Of a DNA stretch of 64,000 nt, positions 43,594-52,273 are shown piece by piece (positions within the stretch are counted from its first letter, which is position 1; each line of letters opens with the position of its first letter). Both the position numbers and the translations under genes were made by a program. This DNA comes from Nocardioides aromaticivorans (lineage in GTDB: Bacteria > Actinomycetota > Actinomycetes > Propionibacteriales > Nocardioidaceae), in contig NZ_JACBZM010000001.1 of NCBI RefSeq assembly GCF_013408525.1, forward strand, positions 1,736,001-1,800,000, read 5' to 3'. A model generated the notes under the pieces. The model was not told the origin of the DNA. It worked only from the letters and a program-made list of their open reading frames with translations, and searched no databases.

Positions 43594-44241
43594 TCAGAGC
43601 TCGTCGAGGATGCGGGCGCGCGCGGCGTCGTACTCGTCGCGGCTGACCAGGTCGCGCCGGAGCAGGTCGTCGAGCTCGGCCAGGCGCTCGGCCGCGGGGC
43701 GGTCGTCGGCCGGCTTGCGGAGGCCGACCGGCGCGACGGGCTTCGCGGCGTCCCAGTCGATCTCCCACTCGTCGGTCTCGGGGTCGATCAGGATCGGCAG
43801 CTCGCCGGCGTGCAGCAGCGGGATGTGGATGTCGGGCACCACGCTGCGCACCTGGGCCTCGAAGGGTGTGATGTCACCGCCCTCGATCATCAGCCTGATC
43901 ACGAGCATCGGCTGGTCGTTGATCCGCACCCCGGTCTGCTCGAACGACAGCACCCGCCCGCGGGCCCGCCTGCCGCGCGTGCGCAGCTGGTACATCCGCT
44001 GCTGGCTGTGGGTGCGGCGGTTGGCGATCGCCAGCGCGATCACCACGTCGAGGACGGTGATGCCGATGCCGGTCGGCAGCAGCCAGCCCGAGCCCGGCTC
44101 GTCCTCGGGCACGACCAGGCCCATCACGAGGAAGATCGGCCCGACGATGCCGCACAGCAGCATGAAGAGCAGGGTCGGCACGAGGTTGCGCACGAAGGAC
44201 CGCGGCTGCGGCACGTCCTGGGGGGAGACGGTCACAGCCAC
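43594..44241 (-). CDS. Membrane protein with SHOCT domain
   Basis: A 215-residue protein with two N-terminal membrane helices (about 20-42 and 53-70), a soluble beta-rich middle and a C-terminal SHOCT motif (ERLAELDDLLRRDLVSRDEY). SHOCT segments are short helical modules often found on membrane proteins and thought to mediate oligomerisation. No catalytic motif. It is 14 bases after the ATPase gene and likely co-transcribed with it. Confidence 0.8.
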   Translation of the reverse strand: MAVTVSPQDVPQPRSFVRNLVPTLLFMLLCGIVGPIFLVMGLVVPEDEPGSGWLLPTGIGITVLDVVIALAIANRRTHSQQRMYQLRTRGRRARGRVLSFEQTGVRINDQPMLVIRLMIEGGDITPFEAQVRSVVPDIHIPLLHAGELPILIDPETDEWEIDWDAAKPVAPVGLRKPADDRPAAERLAELDDLLRRDLVSRDEYDAARARILDEL

Positions 44242-44255
44242 AGGCTAGAAGGAAT

Positions 44256-45449
44256 TCAGGCCTGCGTGCGGAGATAGCGCCCGAAGTGCGGCACGGTGAA
44301 GGCGATCCGCCCGCGTTCGCCGGAGTAGATCAGCCCCTTCTTCAGCAGCGAGTCACGGGCCGGTGACAGCGACTGCGGCTTCTTCCCGAGTACGACGGCC
44401 ACGTCGGCCGTCGCGACCGAGCCGACCGGGTCCTCGTCGTCACCGGCGGCGTCGGCCATGGCGCGCAGGTAGTCGCGCTCCGCGGGGGTGGCCCGCTCGA
44501 AGCGCGAGCCGAAGAAGCCGACGGCGAGCTCGCGTTCGGCCTCGGGCCCGGCCACCGCCACGTCGTCGCCGGTGATCGGCGAGCGCGGCGCGAGGTCCCA
44601 CACGGCGCGGCCGTAGGCCTGGATGAAGTAGGGGTAGCCGCGGGTGGCGTCGTACATGGCGTCGAGCGCGTCGGGGGTGAACTCGGCCTCCTCCTCGGAG
44701 GCGGGCGCGACGAGGGCCCGGTCGGCGGAGTCGCGGGAGAGCCGGTCGATGCGCTGGTAGGAGAACAGCCGCTCCGAGTAGGACTTGCTCGCCGAGAGCA
44801 CGGCGGGCAGGTGCGGCAGGCCGGCGCCGACCACGATCACGGGGAGGCCGTTCTGGCTGAGCTCGTGGCAGGCGGCGCACAGCGCGGAGATGTCGTCGGC
44901 GCCGAGGTCCTGCATCTCGTCGATGAAGATGCCGACGCCCTTGCCGACGTCGGCCGCGAGCCCGCCCACGTCGGTGAGCAGCTCGACGAGGTCGATCTCG
45001 ACGTCGCCGGAGTCGGCGCGGCCGCGGACCACGGGGACGTCGATGCCGGGGCTCCACCGGTCGCGCAGCTTCGCGTCGGTGCCGGCCTCGCGCTGGGCGA
45101 ACGAGCGGATGACCCCGAGCACGTGGTTGGCCTCCGCGGGCTCGGGGTGGCCGAGCTCGCGGACCGCCTGGTGCAGCGCCGAGGACAGCGGCCGGCGCAG
45201 CGACTGGTCGGGGCGCGCCTCGAGCTTGCCGGTCCCCCAGCCCTTGCGGACCGCGGCCGAGCGCAGCGCGTTGAGCAGGACCGTCTTGCCGACGCCGCGG
45301 AGCCCGGTCAGCACGAGCGAGCGCTCCGGGCGCCCGCGCGAGACCCGCTCGAGGACGACGTCGAACGCCGCCAGCTGCTCGTCACGACCGGCGAGCTCGG
45401 GCGGGCGCTGACCGGCGCCGGGCGCGTACGGGTTGCGGATCGGGTCCAT
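44256..45449 (-). CDS. AAA-type ATPase, STAND/Orc-like
   Basis: A 397-residue cytoplasmic P-loop protein. Walker A is GLRGVGKT (about residues 49-56), Walker B is GIFIDEMQD (about 176-184), with sensor and helical-bundle segments like those of archaeal-type AAA_16 ATPases. The last 80 residues (SLSPARDSLLKKGLIYSGERGRIAFTVPHFGRYL) look like a winged helix, so DNA binding is possible. The family is widespread in actinobacteria and uncharacterised. No toxin or mobile partner is adjacent. Confidence 0.8.
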   Translation of the reverse strand: MDPIRNPYAPGAGQRPPELAGRDEQLAAFDVVLERVSRGRPERSLVLTGLRGVGKTVLLNALRSAAVRKGWGTGKLEARPDQSLRRPLSSALHQAVRELGHPEPAEANHVLGVIRSFAQREAGTDAKLRDRWSPGIDVPVVRGRADSGDVEIDLVELLTDVGGLAADVGKGVGIFIDEMQDLGADDISALCAACHELSQNGLPVIVVGAGLPHLPAVLSASKSYSERLFSYQRIDRLSRDSADRALVAPASEEEAEFTPDALDAMYDATRGYPYFIQAYGRAVWDLAPRSPITGDDVAVAGPEAERELAVGFFGSRFERATPAERDYLRAMADAAGDDEDPVGSVATADVAVVLGKKPQSLSPARDSLLKKGLIYSGERGRIAFTVPHFGRYLRTQA

Positions 45450-45513
45450 GATCCGACGCTATCCGGCTCTCTAGCGCGAGCCCTAGATTCGCCTAGCGTG
45501 TCGCAGAGACCGC

Positions 45514-46224
45514 TCAGGAGGTGCTGACGACCTTGCCGTCGGGCGGCGCGACCAGCTCGACCCCGCTGTCGTGCTCGGCCAGCGTGAAGCTGCTCCGCCC
45601 ACCCCGCCGGGTCTCGACCGCCAGCAGCAACGGCGCCCCCTCGGCCGCGATGGAGACCGTCATCGGGGAGCCGTCGTCGTCCTTGCCGGTCAGCGTCCGG
45701 ACAGGGGCGCCGTCGACCTCGCCCGTGCCGGCGTCCTCGAAGCCCGCGAACCGGTCCTCCTCGGGCAGCAGCTCGGCCAGGTCGCACTGGTGCGAGCTGG
45801 GCCGGGGCGCCGCCTGCCACCTGCCGGTCAGCGAGCGCACCTTGTCGGCGTCGTACTGCAGGGGGCCGCGCATCATCGCGGCATCGGCGAAGACGTAGAC
45901 GGTGTTGCCGACGGTCCGGGTCACCAGCCGTCCCCGGCGCGAGCTGTGGAAGGTCGACTGGCAGGTGCCGTCGGCGGTCACGACCAGCTCGCCCGTGCCG
46001 CGGAGCCGGCCGGCCTGGCTCGTGACGGTGGTCGTGCCGCGGTAGGTCACGTCCTCGAGCGCCTGCATCGCCTCGAGGGAGGCGGCGAGCACCTCCTCGG
46101 GCTCCTTGCCGGCGATCGCGCTGCCGGGCCCCTCCGGGTCGTCGCCGCCGCAGCCGGACACCCCCGCCAGGGTGAGTACGACGGCCGCCAGGCCCGCAGC
46201 CGTCCGGCTCGTCCGCATCCGCAC
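45514..46224 (-). CDS. Lipoprotein, LppX/LolA-like fold possible
   Basis: A 236-residue lipoprotein with lipobox VSGC at the end of a signal peptide (about residue 25). The mature part begins with an acidic segment and contains alternating strands (TYRGTTTVTSQAGRLRGTGELVV, GDTVY-like segments) reminiscent of LppX/LprG or LolA half-barrels that carry lipids. Assignment is by pattern only. It is independent of its neighbours. Confidence 0.75.
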   Translation of the reverse strand: MRMRTSRTAAGLAAVVLTLAGVSGCGGDDPEGPGSAIAGKEPEEVLAASLEAMQALEDVTYRGTTTVTSQAGRLRGTGELVVTADGTCQSTFHSSRRGRLVTRTVGNTVYVFADAAMMRGPLQYDADKVRSLTGRWQAAPRPSSHQCDLAELLPEEDRFAGFEDAGTGEVDGAPVRTLTGKDDDGSPMTVSIAAEGAPLLLAVETRRGGRSSFTLAEHDSGVELVAPPDGKVVSTS

Positions 46225-46250
46225 GGGCCGAGGCTAGCGGTTGCGGTCCG

Positions 46251-47561
46251 TCAGTCGGCGCGGACCGGCTCCCGGCGTCCGCGCACGAGCGCGGCACCGG
46301 CGACCACGCTGGCCGCGCCCAGTCCCAGCAGCCACGGCTGGGTGCCGTTGCCGGTCGCCGGCAGCACGTCGGCGCTGCCGCCGGTGGCCGTGGTGGCGGT
46401 GGTGGCGATGCCGCCGACCTCGCCCTCGGTCTGGTCGACCACGACGTCGCCGTCGAGCAGGTCGTCGCCGGTCGGCTCCTCGGCACCGTCGTCCTCGCCG
46501 CCGACCTCTCCCCCGTCGCCGCCGTCGGTCGGCTCCTCCGGGCAGTCGTCGGTCGCCGGGACCTCGGGGCTGACGAGCACCTGCTCGGTCCACGCCTCGG
46601 CGTCGACCCGGTCGTGGGCCTCGGCGTCGACCACCGTGGTCTCCGAGCCGGGGACCTTCTCCCAGCCGTCGCCGTCGGGTGCGGTGGCCGAGGTGGCGCC
46701 GGTCTCCTCGTGGACGGGTGCGCCGGCGCGGGTGGCTCCGGTGGCGTCGTACCCGTCGGGGGCGGTGGCGCCCTGCGGCACCCAGACCAGGTCGGTGACG
46801 GCCGCGGCGGTCTCGGTCCACGCGCCGCGGGTCCAGCCCGCGCCGGCCGGCGTCTCTCCGTCGGGGAGCTCGACGCTCTCCGGGGAGCCTGCGGTCAGGC
46901 GGGTGGCGCCGGTCGCGCTCGACCCGGCGGGCGGCGTCGCACCGTCGACGACCCAGGCGGTCTCCTGGTGGCTGAGCTCGGTGACCTCGGCGACGGCCGA
47001 CCTGTCGACGACCCACACCTGCGCGGTGACCGCCGGGGTCACGACGACGACGTCGGTCGCGCCGGTCCACTCCCAGCCCTTGCCGTTGTCGCCGGCGTTC
47101 CAGCCCTCCGCCTCCCAGCGGGTGTTGCCGGTCTTCTGCTGGACGTACTCCCACAGCGTCCGGACGACGGCCGGGGTGACCACCCGGGTCTCGACGTGAC
47201 CCGCCTCGGGCACGGCCGGGACGTGGGCGCGGTCGATGACGGTCCACACGAACTCACGCTCGAGGACGTCGACGGTGCGGCTCCAGGTCCACGTGCCCCG
47301 TGCCGGCTGGACGAGCGCGGCGAACGCGCTCTCCGTCGTCGCGACCGAGCGCTGCCAGCGCCACTCCGGGTGGGTCACGGCCGGGACCGCGGTGATGACG
47401 GCGGGGTGCTCGACGGTGTCGTAGACCGCCGGGACGGCCGGTTGGCCACAGGTCGCCTCGTCCGCGGAGGCCGCGGATGCGCCCGGGCCGAAGCCGATCA
47501 CGGCTGCGGTCGCCAGGGCGATCGGGGCGAGGACGAGGCGGGGAAGATGGCGCTGGCTCAT
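46251..47561 (-). CDS. LPXTG cell-wall-anchored surface protein
   Basis: A 436-residue surface protein: signal peptide ending ASAASA, a repetitive extracellular region, a very acidic stalk (TDGGDGGEVGGEDDGAEEP) and the sorting signal LPATG followed by a hydrophobic helix and RGRREPVRAD. Internal repeats of two kinds occur: PAV/TH(P/x)EW(x)W units in the N-terminal half and (G)ATGATR units in the C-terminal half. A sortase should link it to peptidoglycan; none is in the window. ATG 47561 is chosen because the signal peptide starts there; the ATG at 47612 is not excluded. Ligand unknown. Confidence 0.82.
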   Translation of the reverse strand: MSQRHLPRLVLAPIALATAAVIGFGPGASAASADEATCGQPAVPAVYDTVEHPAVITAVPAVTHPEWRWQRSVATTESAFAALVQPARGTWTWSRTVDVLEREFVWTVIDRAHVPAVPEAGHVETRVVTPAVVRTLWEYVQQKTGNTRWEAEGWNAGDNGKGWEWTGATDVVVVTPAVTAQVWVVDRSAVAEVTELSHQETAWVVDGATPPAGSSATGATRLTAGSPESVELPDGETPAGAGWTRGAWTETAAAVTDLVWVPQGATAPDGYDATGATRAGAPVHEETGATSATAPDGDGWEKVPGSETTVVDAEAHDRVDAEAWTEQVLVSPEVPATDDCPEEPTDGGDGGEVGGEDDGAEEPTGDDLLDGDVVVDQTEGEVGGIATTATTATGGSADVLPATGNGTQPWLLGLGAASVVAGAALVRGRREPVRAD

Positions 47562-47692
47562 CGGAAGGGCCTTTCGGGACGGGGGGTGTGGCCGCGTTCC
47601 CGAGTGCGACATGCCGACCAACCGAGCCGGTGGAGCCGGGGTCACTGCCCGTCGGCGCAATCAGGACAAAGTCCCGCGTCGGGCCGTTGTTC

Positions 47693-47698
47693 TACGCT
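47693..47698 (+). promoter_or_regulatory. Leaderless -10 box of the Fpg/Nei gene
   Basis: TACGCT ends 6 bases before GTG 47705. Confidence 0.55.
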
Positions 47699-47704
47699 GG
47701 CTGC

Positions 47705-48583
47705 GTGCCCGAGCTGCCCGAAGTCGAGGCGCTGGCCCTGGACCTCCGGGGCCGGCTGGACGGTCGCGCCATCACCCGCGTCCACGTCGCCGCGTTCAGC
47801 GCCCTGAAGACCTACGACCCGCCGCTGTCCGCGGTCGAGGGCACGCTCGTCGACGACGTACGACGACACGGCAAGTTCCTCGACATCGAGGCCAGCGGCC
47901 TCCACCTCGTGCTCCACCTCGCCCGCGCCGGCTGGGTGCGGTGGAAGGACGAGGTCCCCGCGCTGCCGCCCCGCCCCAGCACGAAGTCCACGCTCGCCGT
48001 GCGGATCGTGCTCGACGAGCAGGACGGGACCACCCCCGGCCTCGACATCACCGAGGCCGGCACCAAGAAGTCGCTCGCGCTCTACCTCGTGCGCGACCCC
48101 CTCGACGTCCCCGGGATCGCCAGCCTCGGGCCCGACCCGCTCACCGACGACTTCACCCGGGAGCGCCTCGCCGGCATCCTCGCCGACGCCGGCCGCAAGC
48201 AGCTCAAGGGCGTGCTGCGCCACCAGGGCACGATCGCCGGCATCGGCAACGCCTACTCCGACGAGATCCTCCACGCCGCGCGGATGTCACCCTTCAAGCC
48301 CGCCGACAGCCTCGACGAGGCCGAGCTCACGACCCTGTACGCCGCGATCCGCGACACCCTGGGCGACGCCGTCGACCGCTCGCGAGGGCTGGCCGCCAGC
48401 GAGCTCAAGGCCGAGAAGAAGTCGAACCTCGCCGTCCACGGCCAGACCGGCAAGCCGTGCCCGGTGTGCGGCGACATCGTCCGCGAGGTGTCCTTCGCCG
48501 ACTCGAGCCTGCAGTACTGCCCCACCTGCCAGACCGGCGGGAAGCCGCTCGCCGACCGCAGGATGAGCAAGCTCCTCAAGTGA
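47705..48583 (+). CDS. Fpg/Nei family DNA glycosylase
   Basis: A 292-residue base-excision repair enzyme. The mature N-terminus PELPEVE supplies the catalytic proline and glutamate, GKFLDI has the family lysine, QGTIAGIGNAYSDEIL is the H2TH element and the C-terminal zinc finger is CPVCG...CPTCQTGG. It removes oxidised bases and nicks DNA by beta,delta-elimination. Whether it is Fpg (8-oxoguanine) or Nei (pyrimidines) specific is not evident. GTG 47705 is required to place Pro next to the start. Confidence 0.93.
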   Translation: MPELPEVEALALDLRGRLDGRAITRVHVAAFSALKTYDPPLSAVEGTLVDDVRRHGKFLDIEASGLHLVLHLARAGWVRWKDEVPALPPRPSTKSTLAVRIVLDEQDGTTPGLDITEAGTKKSLALYLVRDPLDVPGIASLGPDPLTDDFTRERLAGILADAGRKQLKGVLRHQGTIAGIGNAYSDEILHAARMSPFKPADSLDEAELTTLYAAIRDTLGDAVDRSRGLAASELKAEKKSNLAVHGQTGKPCPVCGDIVREVSFADSSLQYCPTCQTGGKPLADRRMSKLLK

Positions 48584-48644
48584 GCCCGCCGCGCGTGCCC
48601 GTCGCGTCGACGATGGCAGTGGCACAGCGGCTGCACCGGAGCAA

Positions 48645-48684
48645 GGCGTCTCGTGACGGTCGCTGCGCGACCTCCTCGACGACC
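48645..48684. repeat. Family D repeat, copy 2
   Basis: Forty bases identical to 43492-43531 (GGCGTCTCGTGACGGTCGCT...). The repeat ends 4 bases before the target site of the IS481-family insertion. Similar intergenic sequences are, from memory, common in Nocardioides genomes. Confidence 0.8.
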
Positions 48685-48692
48685 CCGCCTAG

Positions 48693-49775
48693 GTGTACCC
48701 GGCCAGGACGTTGGTAGCGGCGAGCCTGGCTGAACGAACGAGAACCTCCGGATGGGATGTGGCTTGTCTAAGGCCCACTCCAACCCGGAGGTTCTCGTGT
48801 CCCACGGTAGTGCCCGACTGACCGTCCACGGTCGCCGGCTGATCGTCCAACGCCACCAAGCCGGCTGGCGCAAGGCCCACATCGCCGCCGCGATGGGCGT
48901 GTCTCGCAAATGCGTGAAGACCTGGATCGACCGCTACGCCGCCGAAGGCGAAGCTGGTCTGGAAACCAGGTCGTCGCGCCCCCATACGACGCCCACCAAG
49001 ACGACCCCCGAGCTCGAGCAGAAGGTCCTCGCCGCACGGGCGGAGCACCGCGACGGGCCAGACGTCCTCGGGCCCAAGGTCGGGTTGCCGCCCCGGACGG
49101 TGTCACGGATCCTGCGCCGCCACCGGGTCCCTTACCTGCGCGAGTGCGACCCGATGACCGGTGAGGTGATCCGCTCGTCGAAACAGACCGCGACCCGGTA
49201 CGAACGCGACCGGCCGGGCGAGCTGGTCCACATGGACGTGAAGAAGATCGGTCGGATCCCCGACGGCGGCGGCTGGAAGGCCCACGGGCGAGGAGCGGGG
49301 TCGATCCAACGAGATCGGTCGACCAAGGTCGGCTTCGACTATGTCCATTCACTCGTCGACGACCACTCCCGACTGGCCTACTCAGAGGCCTTGCCCGACG
49401 AGAAGGGCACCACCTGCGCGGCGTTCCTCGAGCGCGCGATCGCCTACTTCGCCGCCCACGGGATCACCCAGATCGAGCGGTTGATGACCGACAACGCCTG
49501 GGCCTACCGCTACTCCTTGCGCGCGACATGCACCAAACACGGCATCGTGCAGAAGTTCATCCGCCCTCATTGCCCGTGGCAGAACGGGAAGGTCGAAAGG
49601 CTGAACCGCACCCTGGCCACCGAGTGGGCCTACCGCCAGGTCTTCACCAGCAACGACCAGCGTGCAGCCGCCCTTGCTCCTTGGATCGAGCACTACAACA
49701 CTGAACGCCGCCACAGCGCACTCGGAGGTCGACCGCCGATCAGCAGGCTGCTACCAACCTGATGGCCGGGTACAC
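48693..49775 (+). mobile_element. IS481-family insertion sequence (1083 bp)
   Basis: Terminal inverted repeats of 26 bp begin GTGTACCCGGCCA and match at 23 of 26 positions. The flanks both read CTAG (48689-48692 and 49776-49779), consistent with a target duplication and with the NCTAGN target preference of IS481. One complete transposase gene is inside, with its stop codon in the right inverted repeat. Intact ends, reading frame and target duplication suggest recent activity. Confidence 0.9.
48797..49762 (+). CDS. IS481 family transposase
   Basis: A 321-residue DDE transposase with an N-terminal helix-turn-helix (AAMGVSRKCVKTWIDRY) and an rve integrase core. The catalytic triad is Asp in LVHMDVKK, Asp in MTDNAW and Glu in NGKVERLNRT. 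GTG 48797 is preferred to the ATG at 48752 because GGAGG precedes it by 5 bases and the N-terminus then matches the family (SHGSARLTVHGRRL). Intact, no frameshift. Confidence 0.92.
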   Translation: MSHGSARLTVHGRRLIVQRHQAGWRKAHIAAAMGVSRKCVKTWIDRYAAEGEAGLETRSSRPHTTPTKTTPELEQKVLAARAEHRDGPDVLGPKVGLPPRTVSRILRRHRVPYLRECDPMTGEVIRSSKQTATRYERDRPGELVHMDVKKIGRIPDGGGWKAHGRGAGSIQRDRSTKVGFDYVHSLVDDHSRLAYSEALPDEKGTTCAAFLERAIAYFAAHGITQIERLMTDNAWAYRYSLRATCTKHGIVQKFIRPHCPWQNGKVERLNRTLATEWAYRQVFTSNDQRAAALAPWIEHYNTERRHSALGGRPPISRLLPT

Positions 49776-49789
49776 CTAGAGTGGGCGGC

Positions 49790-50128
49790 ATGATCCCCAC
49801 CGTCGAGATCGAAGGCGTGCCGGACCCGCTCCCCGAAGGGCTGGTGGTCCTCGACGTGCGCGAGGACGACGAGTGGGCGGCGGGACACATCGACGGCGCG
49901 GTCCACATCCCGCTGATGGAGCTTCCGGCGCGGCTCGGGGAGTTCGTCGAGCTCGAGGCGCCGCAGACGCTCGTCGTGTGCAAGGGCGGCGGCCGCTCGG
50001 CGCGGGCCGTGGCCTACCTGGCGCAACAGGGCTACGACGTGGTCAACCTGGCCGACGGGATGATCGGGTGGGAGCGGGCCGGCCGGGCCATGGTGTCGGA
50101 CACCGGCCAGCCCGCTGAGGTCATCTGA
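49790..50128 (+). CDS. Rhodanese-like domain protein
   Basis: A 112-residue single-domain rhodanese. The active-site loop CKGGGRSA holds the catalytic cysteine and DVRE is the N-terminal motif. Such proteins carry sulfane sulfur. TAGAGT at 49777-49782 lies 7 bases before the ATG and forms a leaderless -10 box that spans the IS target duplication; the DNA upstream of it is now IS sequence, so expression may have changed. Confidence 0.9.
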   Translation: MIPTVEIEGVPDPLPEGLVVLDVREDDEWAAGHIDGAVHIPLMELPARLGEFVELEAPQTLVVCKGGGRSARAVAYLAQQGYDVVNLADGMIGWERAGRAMVSDTGQPAEVI

Positions 50129-50163
50129 GCGCTCCGTCGGGCACGCTCAGCTGACCGGGCGGA

Positions 50164-50775
50164 TCACTCCGTCGCGGCGCTCTCGGTGAGCTTCTCGAGC
50201 TCCGACTGCAGGCTCTCGAGGTCCTCCGGCGACAGCTCGGTCGGGATGTCGGTGGGGACGCCGTCGGTCGGGATGTCGGTCGGCAGGCCCTCGGTCGGGA
50301 CCTCGGTGCTGACCTCCGGGTCGTTGCCCTCGGACTCGTCGGAGCCGGAGTCGTCGCAGGTCTTGTTCTCGTACTCGGTGTACGCGTCGACCTTCTTCTT
50401 CTCGTCCGAGGAGAGGTCCTTCTCGAAGGGGTCCTCGTCGGAGTTCTCCTTGAAGGCCTTCTCCCAGTCGTCGGCGCTGAAGCCCTTGATCGTGTCGAGC
50501 TGGATCTCGTAGCCCTCGCGCGCGTCGTCCGGGATGTCCTCGGGGGTGCCGACCTCCTCGACCTCGTCGGCCTGCTTCTTGACGAGCTCCTCGACCTTGT
50601 CCCAGTCCTTGTCCTCGATGGCCTTGAAGAACTCCTCGCCGCCCTCCTCGTCCTGGGTCACCTTGCAGAAGTCCTTCACCGAGGCGTCGGTGGGGGCGCC
50701 GCCACAGGCGGAGAGGGAGAGCGTGAGCAGTACGGCGGCGCCGGCGGCGGCCAGCGGGCGCTTGATCGGAGTCAT
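50164..50775 (-). CDS. Acidic lipoprotein
   Basis: A 203-residue lipoprotein with lipobox LSAC (about residue 27) and an acidic helical body (DEEGGEEFFKAIEDKDWDKV). Near the C-terminus a Pro-Thr segment repeats (PTDIPTDGVPTDIPTELS). Two cysteines (FCKV and TCDD) may form a disulphide. AGGA precedes ATG 50775. Function unknown; the acidic composition resembles other small actinobacterial lipoproteins at 51640 and 59835, which share the helical pattern. Confidence 0.8.
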   Translation of the reverse strand: MTPIKRPLAAAGAAVLLTLSLSACGGAPTDASVKDFCKVTQDEEGGEEFFKAIEDKDWDKVEELVKKQADEVEEVGTPEDIPDDAREGYEIQLDTIKGFSADDWEKAFKENSDEDPFEKDLSSDEKKKVDAYTEYENKTCDDSGSDESEGNDPEVSTEVPTEGLPTDIPTDGVPTDIPTELSPEDLESLQSELEKLTESAATE

Positions 50776-50878
50776 CCGAGCGAATCCTTTCCTGGGGAGC
50801 ACGGGACCGGGATGTGCCCGCGCGGGCAGGGCGCCGACCAGCGCCGGCTCCCCGGCACGAACCTTGCCCTGTCCGGTC

Positions 50879-51643
50879 TCAGCCTATGCACAGGTTTCGG
50901 AAGTCGGCGTCCGGGACCGCCAGCAGCGACTCCAGCCCACCGACGTACGACGCCCGGGAGACCTGCTCCACGCCGAGGCTGGTGAGGTGCGGTGTCGCCC
51001 ACTGCACGTCGACCAGCCGGCGCCCGGCCGCGCCGTCGGCGTCGCTCGCCAGCAGCCGGACCAGGCCGAGCAGCGCAGCCTTCGACGCGTCGGTCTCGTG
51101 GTGGAACATCGACTCCCCGGCGAACAGCCCGCCCACCGCGACGCCGTACAGGCCACCGACGAGGCGGCCGTCGCGCCACGCCTCGACGGAGTGCGCCCAG
51201 CCCAGGCGGTGCAGCTCGGTGTAGGCCCGCGCGACCCGGCGGTCGATCCACCCGTGCGGGCGGCGCGGGTCGGCGCAGGCGGCGAGCACCTCCCCGAAGG
51301 CGGTGTCGACCCGGATCTCGAACGTGCGCGCCGAGCGGCGCAGCGACCGCGACACCCGCATCGCGTCCAGGCGCAGCACGCCGCGGTGCGCCGGGCACCA
51401 CCACCCCACCGAGCGGCCCTCGGGCATCGGGAACAGGCCCGCCCGGTACGCCGCCAGCAGGGTCCCCGGCTCCAGGTCCGCGCCGACCGCCACCAGGTCG
51501 CTGCTGTCGTGCGCGGCGAAGTCGGGGTCGTCGTCCGGGTCGCCGTCGGCGGGGTCGTCGAGCACCGGCAGCGCCGCGAGGTCCTCCCGGCTCGGGAAGA
51601 CCCAGGGCGTCGGCGGCGGCTCGACCGGCCCGGACGCGGTCAC
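50879..51643 (-). CDS. aat: Leucyl/phenylalanyl-tRNA--protein transferase
   Basis: A 254-residue Aat protein, which adds Leu or Phe to N-terminal Arg or Lys of proteins and so creates N-degrons. Family motifs are AYRAGLFPMPEG, WWCPAHRGVL, WIDRRVARAYTELHRLGWAHSVE and FAGESMFH. The GTG at 51643 overlaps the upstream lipoprotein stop by 4 bases. The adaptor ClpS is not in the window. An N-terminal extension (SREDLAALPVLDDPADGDPDD) is longer than in E. coli. Confidence 0.92.
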   Translation of the reverse strand: MTASGPVEPPPTPWVFPSREDLAALPVLDDPADGDPDDDPDFAAHDSSDLVAVGADLEPGTLLAAYRAGLFPMPEGRSVGWWCPAHRGVLRLDAMRVSRSLRRSARTFEIRVDTAFGEVLAACADPRRPHGWIDRRVARAYTELHRLGWAHSVEAWRDGRLVGGLYGVAVGGLFAGESMFHHETDASKAALLGLVRLLASDADGAAGRRLVDVQWATPHLTSLGVEQVSRASYVGGLESLLAVPDADFRNLCIG

Positions 51644-52224
51644 TGCGTGGTGATCGACGACGGGGCTGCGGTGCCCCCGTCGGCGGTTCCGAGCACCGAC
51701 GGGCACTGCTGGCCGGCCCAGTTGAAGAACTCGGCCGCCTTCGCGTTCTCCTCGGCCGTGAGGCCGGGAACCTCGCCGCTGTCGCTCGCGAACGCCCTCT
51801 TCGCCTCGGCCCAGCTCAGCGACGTGATCGCCCGGACCGAGGCGTCACGGCCCTCGCGGTCGCGGGCGGGGGTGCCGGCGGGCAGGTCGACCTCGCCCAG
51901 GGCGGCGTACACGTCCTGGATCTCGGCCCACTGGCTCTCGTCGGGCGCCGCGGTGATCGGGTCGACGACCTCGATGATGTCGGCCAGGGCGGTGCACAGC
52001 TCGCTGTCGGCCGGCAGCGGGCTCGGCGCCGTCGCTCCCTCGGTCCCGGCGGTGTCGTCGGTGGCCGCGCCGACCGGCCCGTCCGTCGCCGCCGAGGAGG
52101 ACCCGGCGGCCGAGGGGGTGGCGTCGCCCGAGGCCTTGTCGTCGTCGGAGCCGCAGCCGGTGAGGGAGAGCCCCAGGAGCAGCGCCGTCGCGGTGACGAC
52201 GAGCGGTCGGGCGAGCGGTCGCAT
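51640..52224 (-). CDS. Lipoprotein, unknown function
   Basis: A 194-residue lipoprotein with lipobox LTGC at about residue 24, a low-complexity Ser/Ala/Thr/Asp linker (to about residue 70) and a helical domain with two cysteines (LCTALADIIE and QQCPSVLG). AGGA lies before ATG 52224. The helical domain resembles that of the lipoprotein at 59835 ([13 protein letters not shown]...), so the two may be paralogues. It is coupled to aat. Confidence 0.78.
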   Translation of the reverse strand: MRPLARPLVVTATALLLGLSLTGCGSDDDKASGDATPSAAGSSSAATDGPVGAATDDTAGTEGATAPSPLPADSELCTALADIIEVVDPITAAPDESQWAEIQDVYAALGEVDLPAGTPARDREGRDASVRAITSLSWAEAKRAFASDSGEVPGLTAEENAKAAEFFNWAGQQCPSVLGTADGGTAAPSSITTQ

Positions 52225-52260
52225 CGGATTCCTCACGTCGGGTGGTTGACCCCTCCACCC

Positions 52261-52266
52261 TACGAT
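52261..52266 (+). promoter_or_regulatory. Leaderless -10 box of the EcsC gene
   Basis: TACGAT ends 7 bases before ATG 52274. Confidence 0.55.
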
Positions 52267-52273
52267 CAGGGAC

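Noticed and set aside
44256..45449. AAA ATPase considered as part of an anti-phage defence system
   Set aside because: No nuclease, transmembrane effector, reverse transcriptase or restriction-type gene is adjacent. The neighbours are a SHOCT membrane protein and a lipoprotein.
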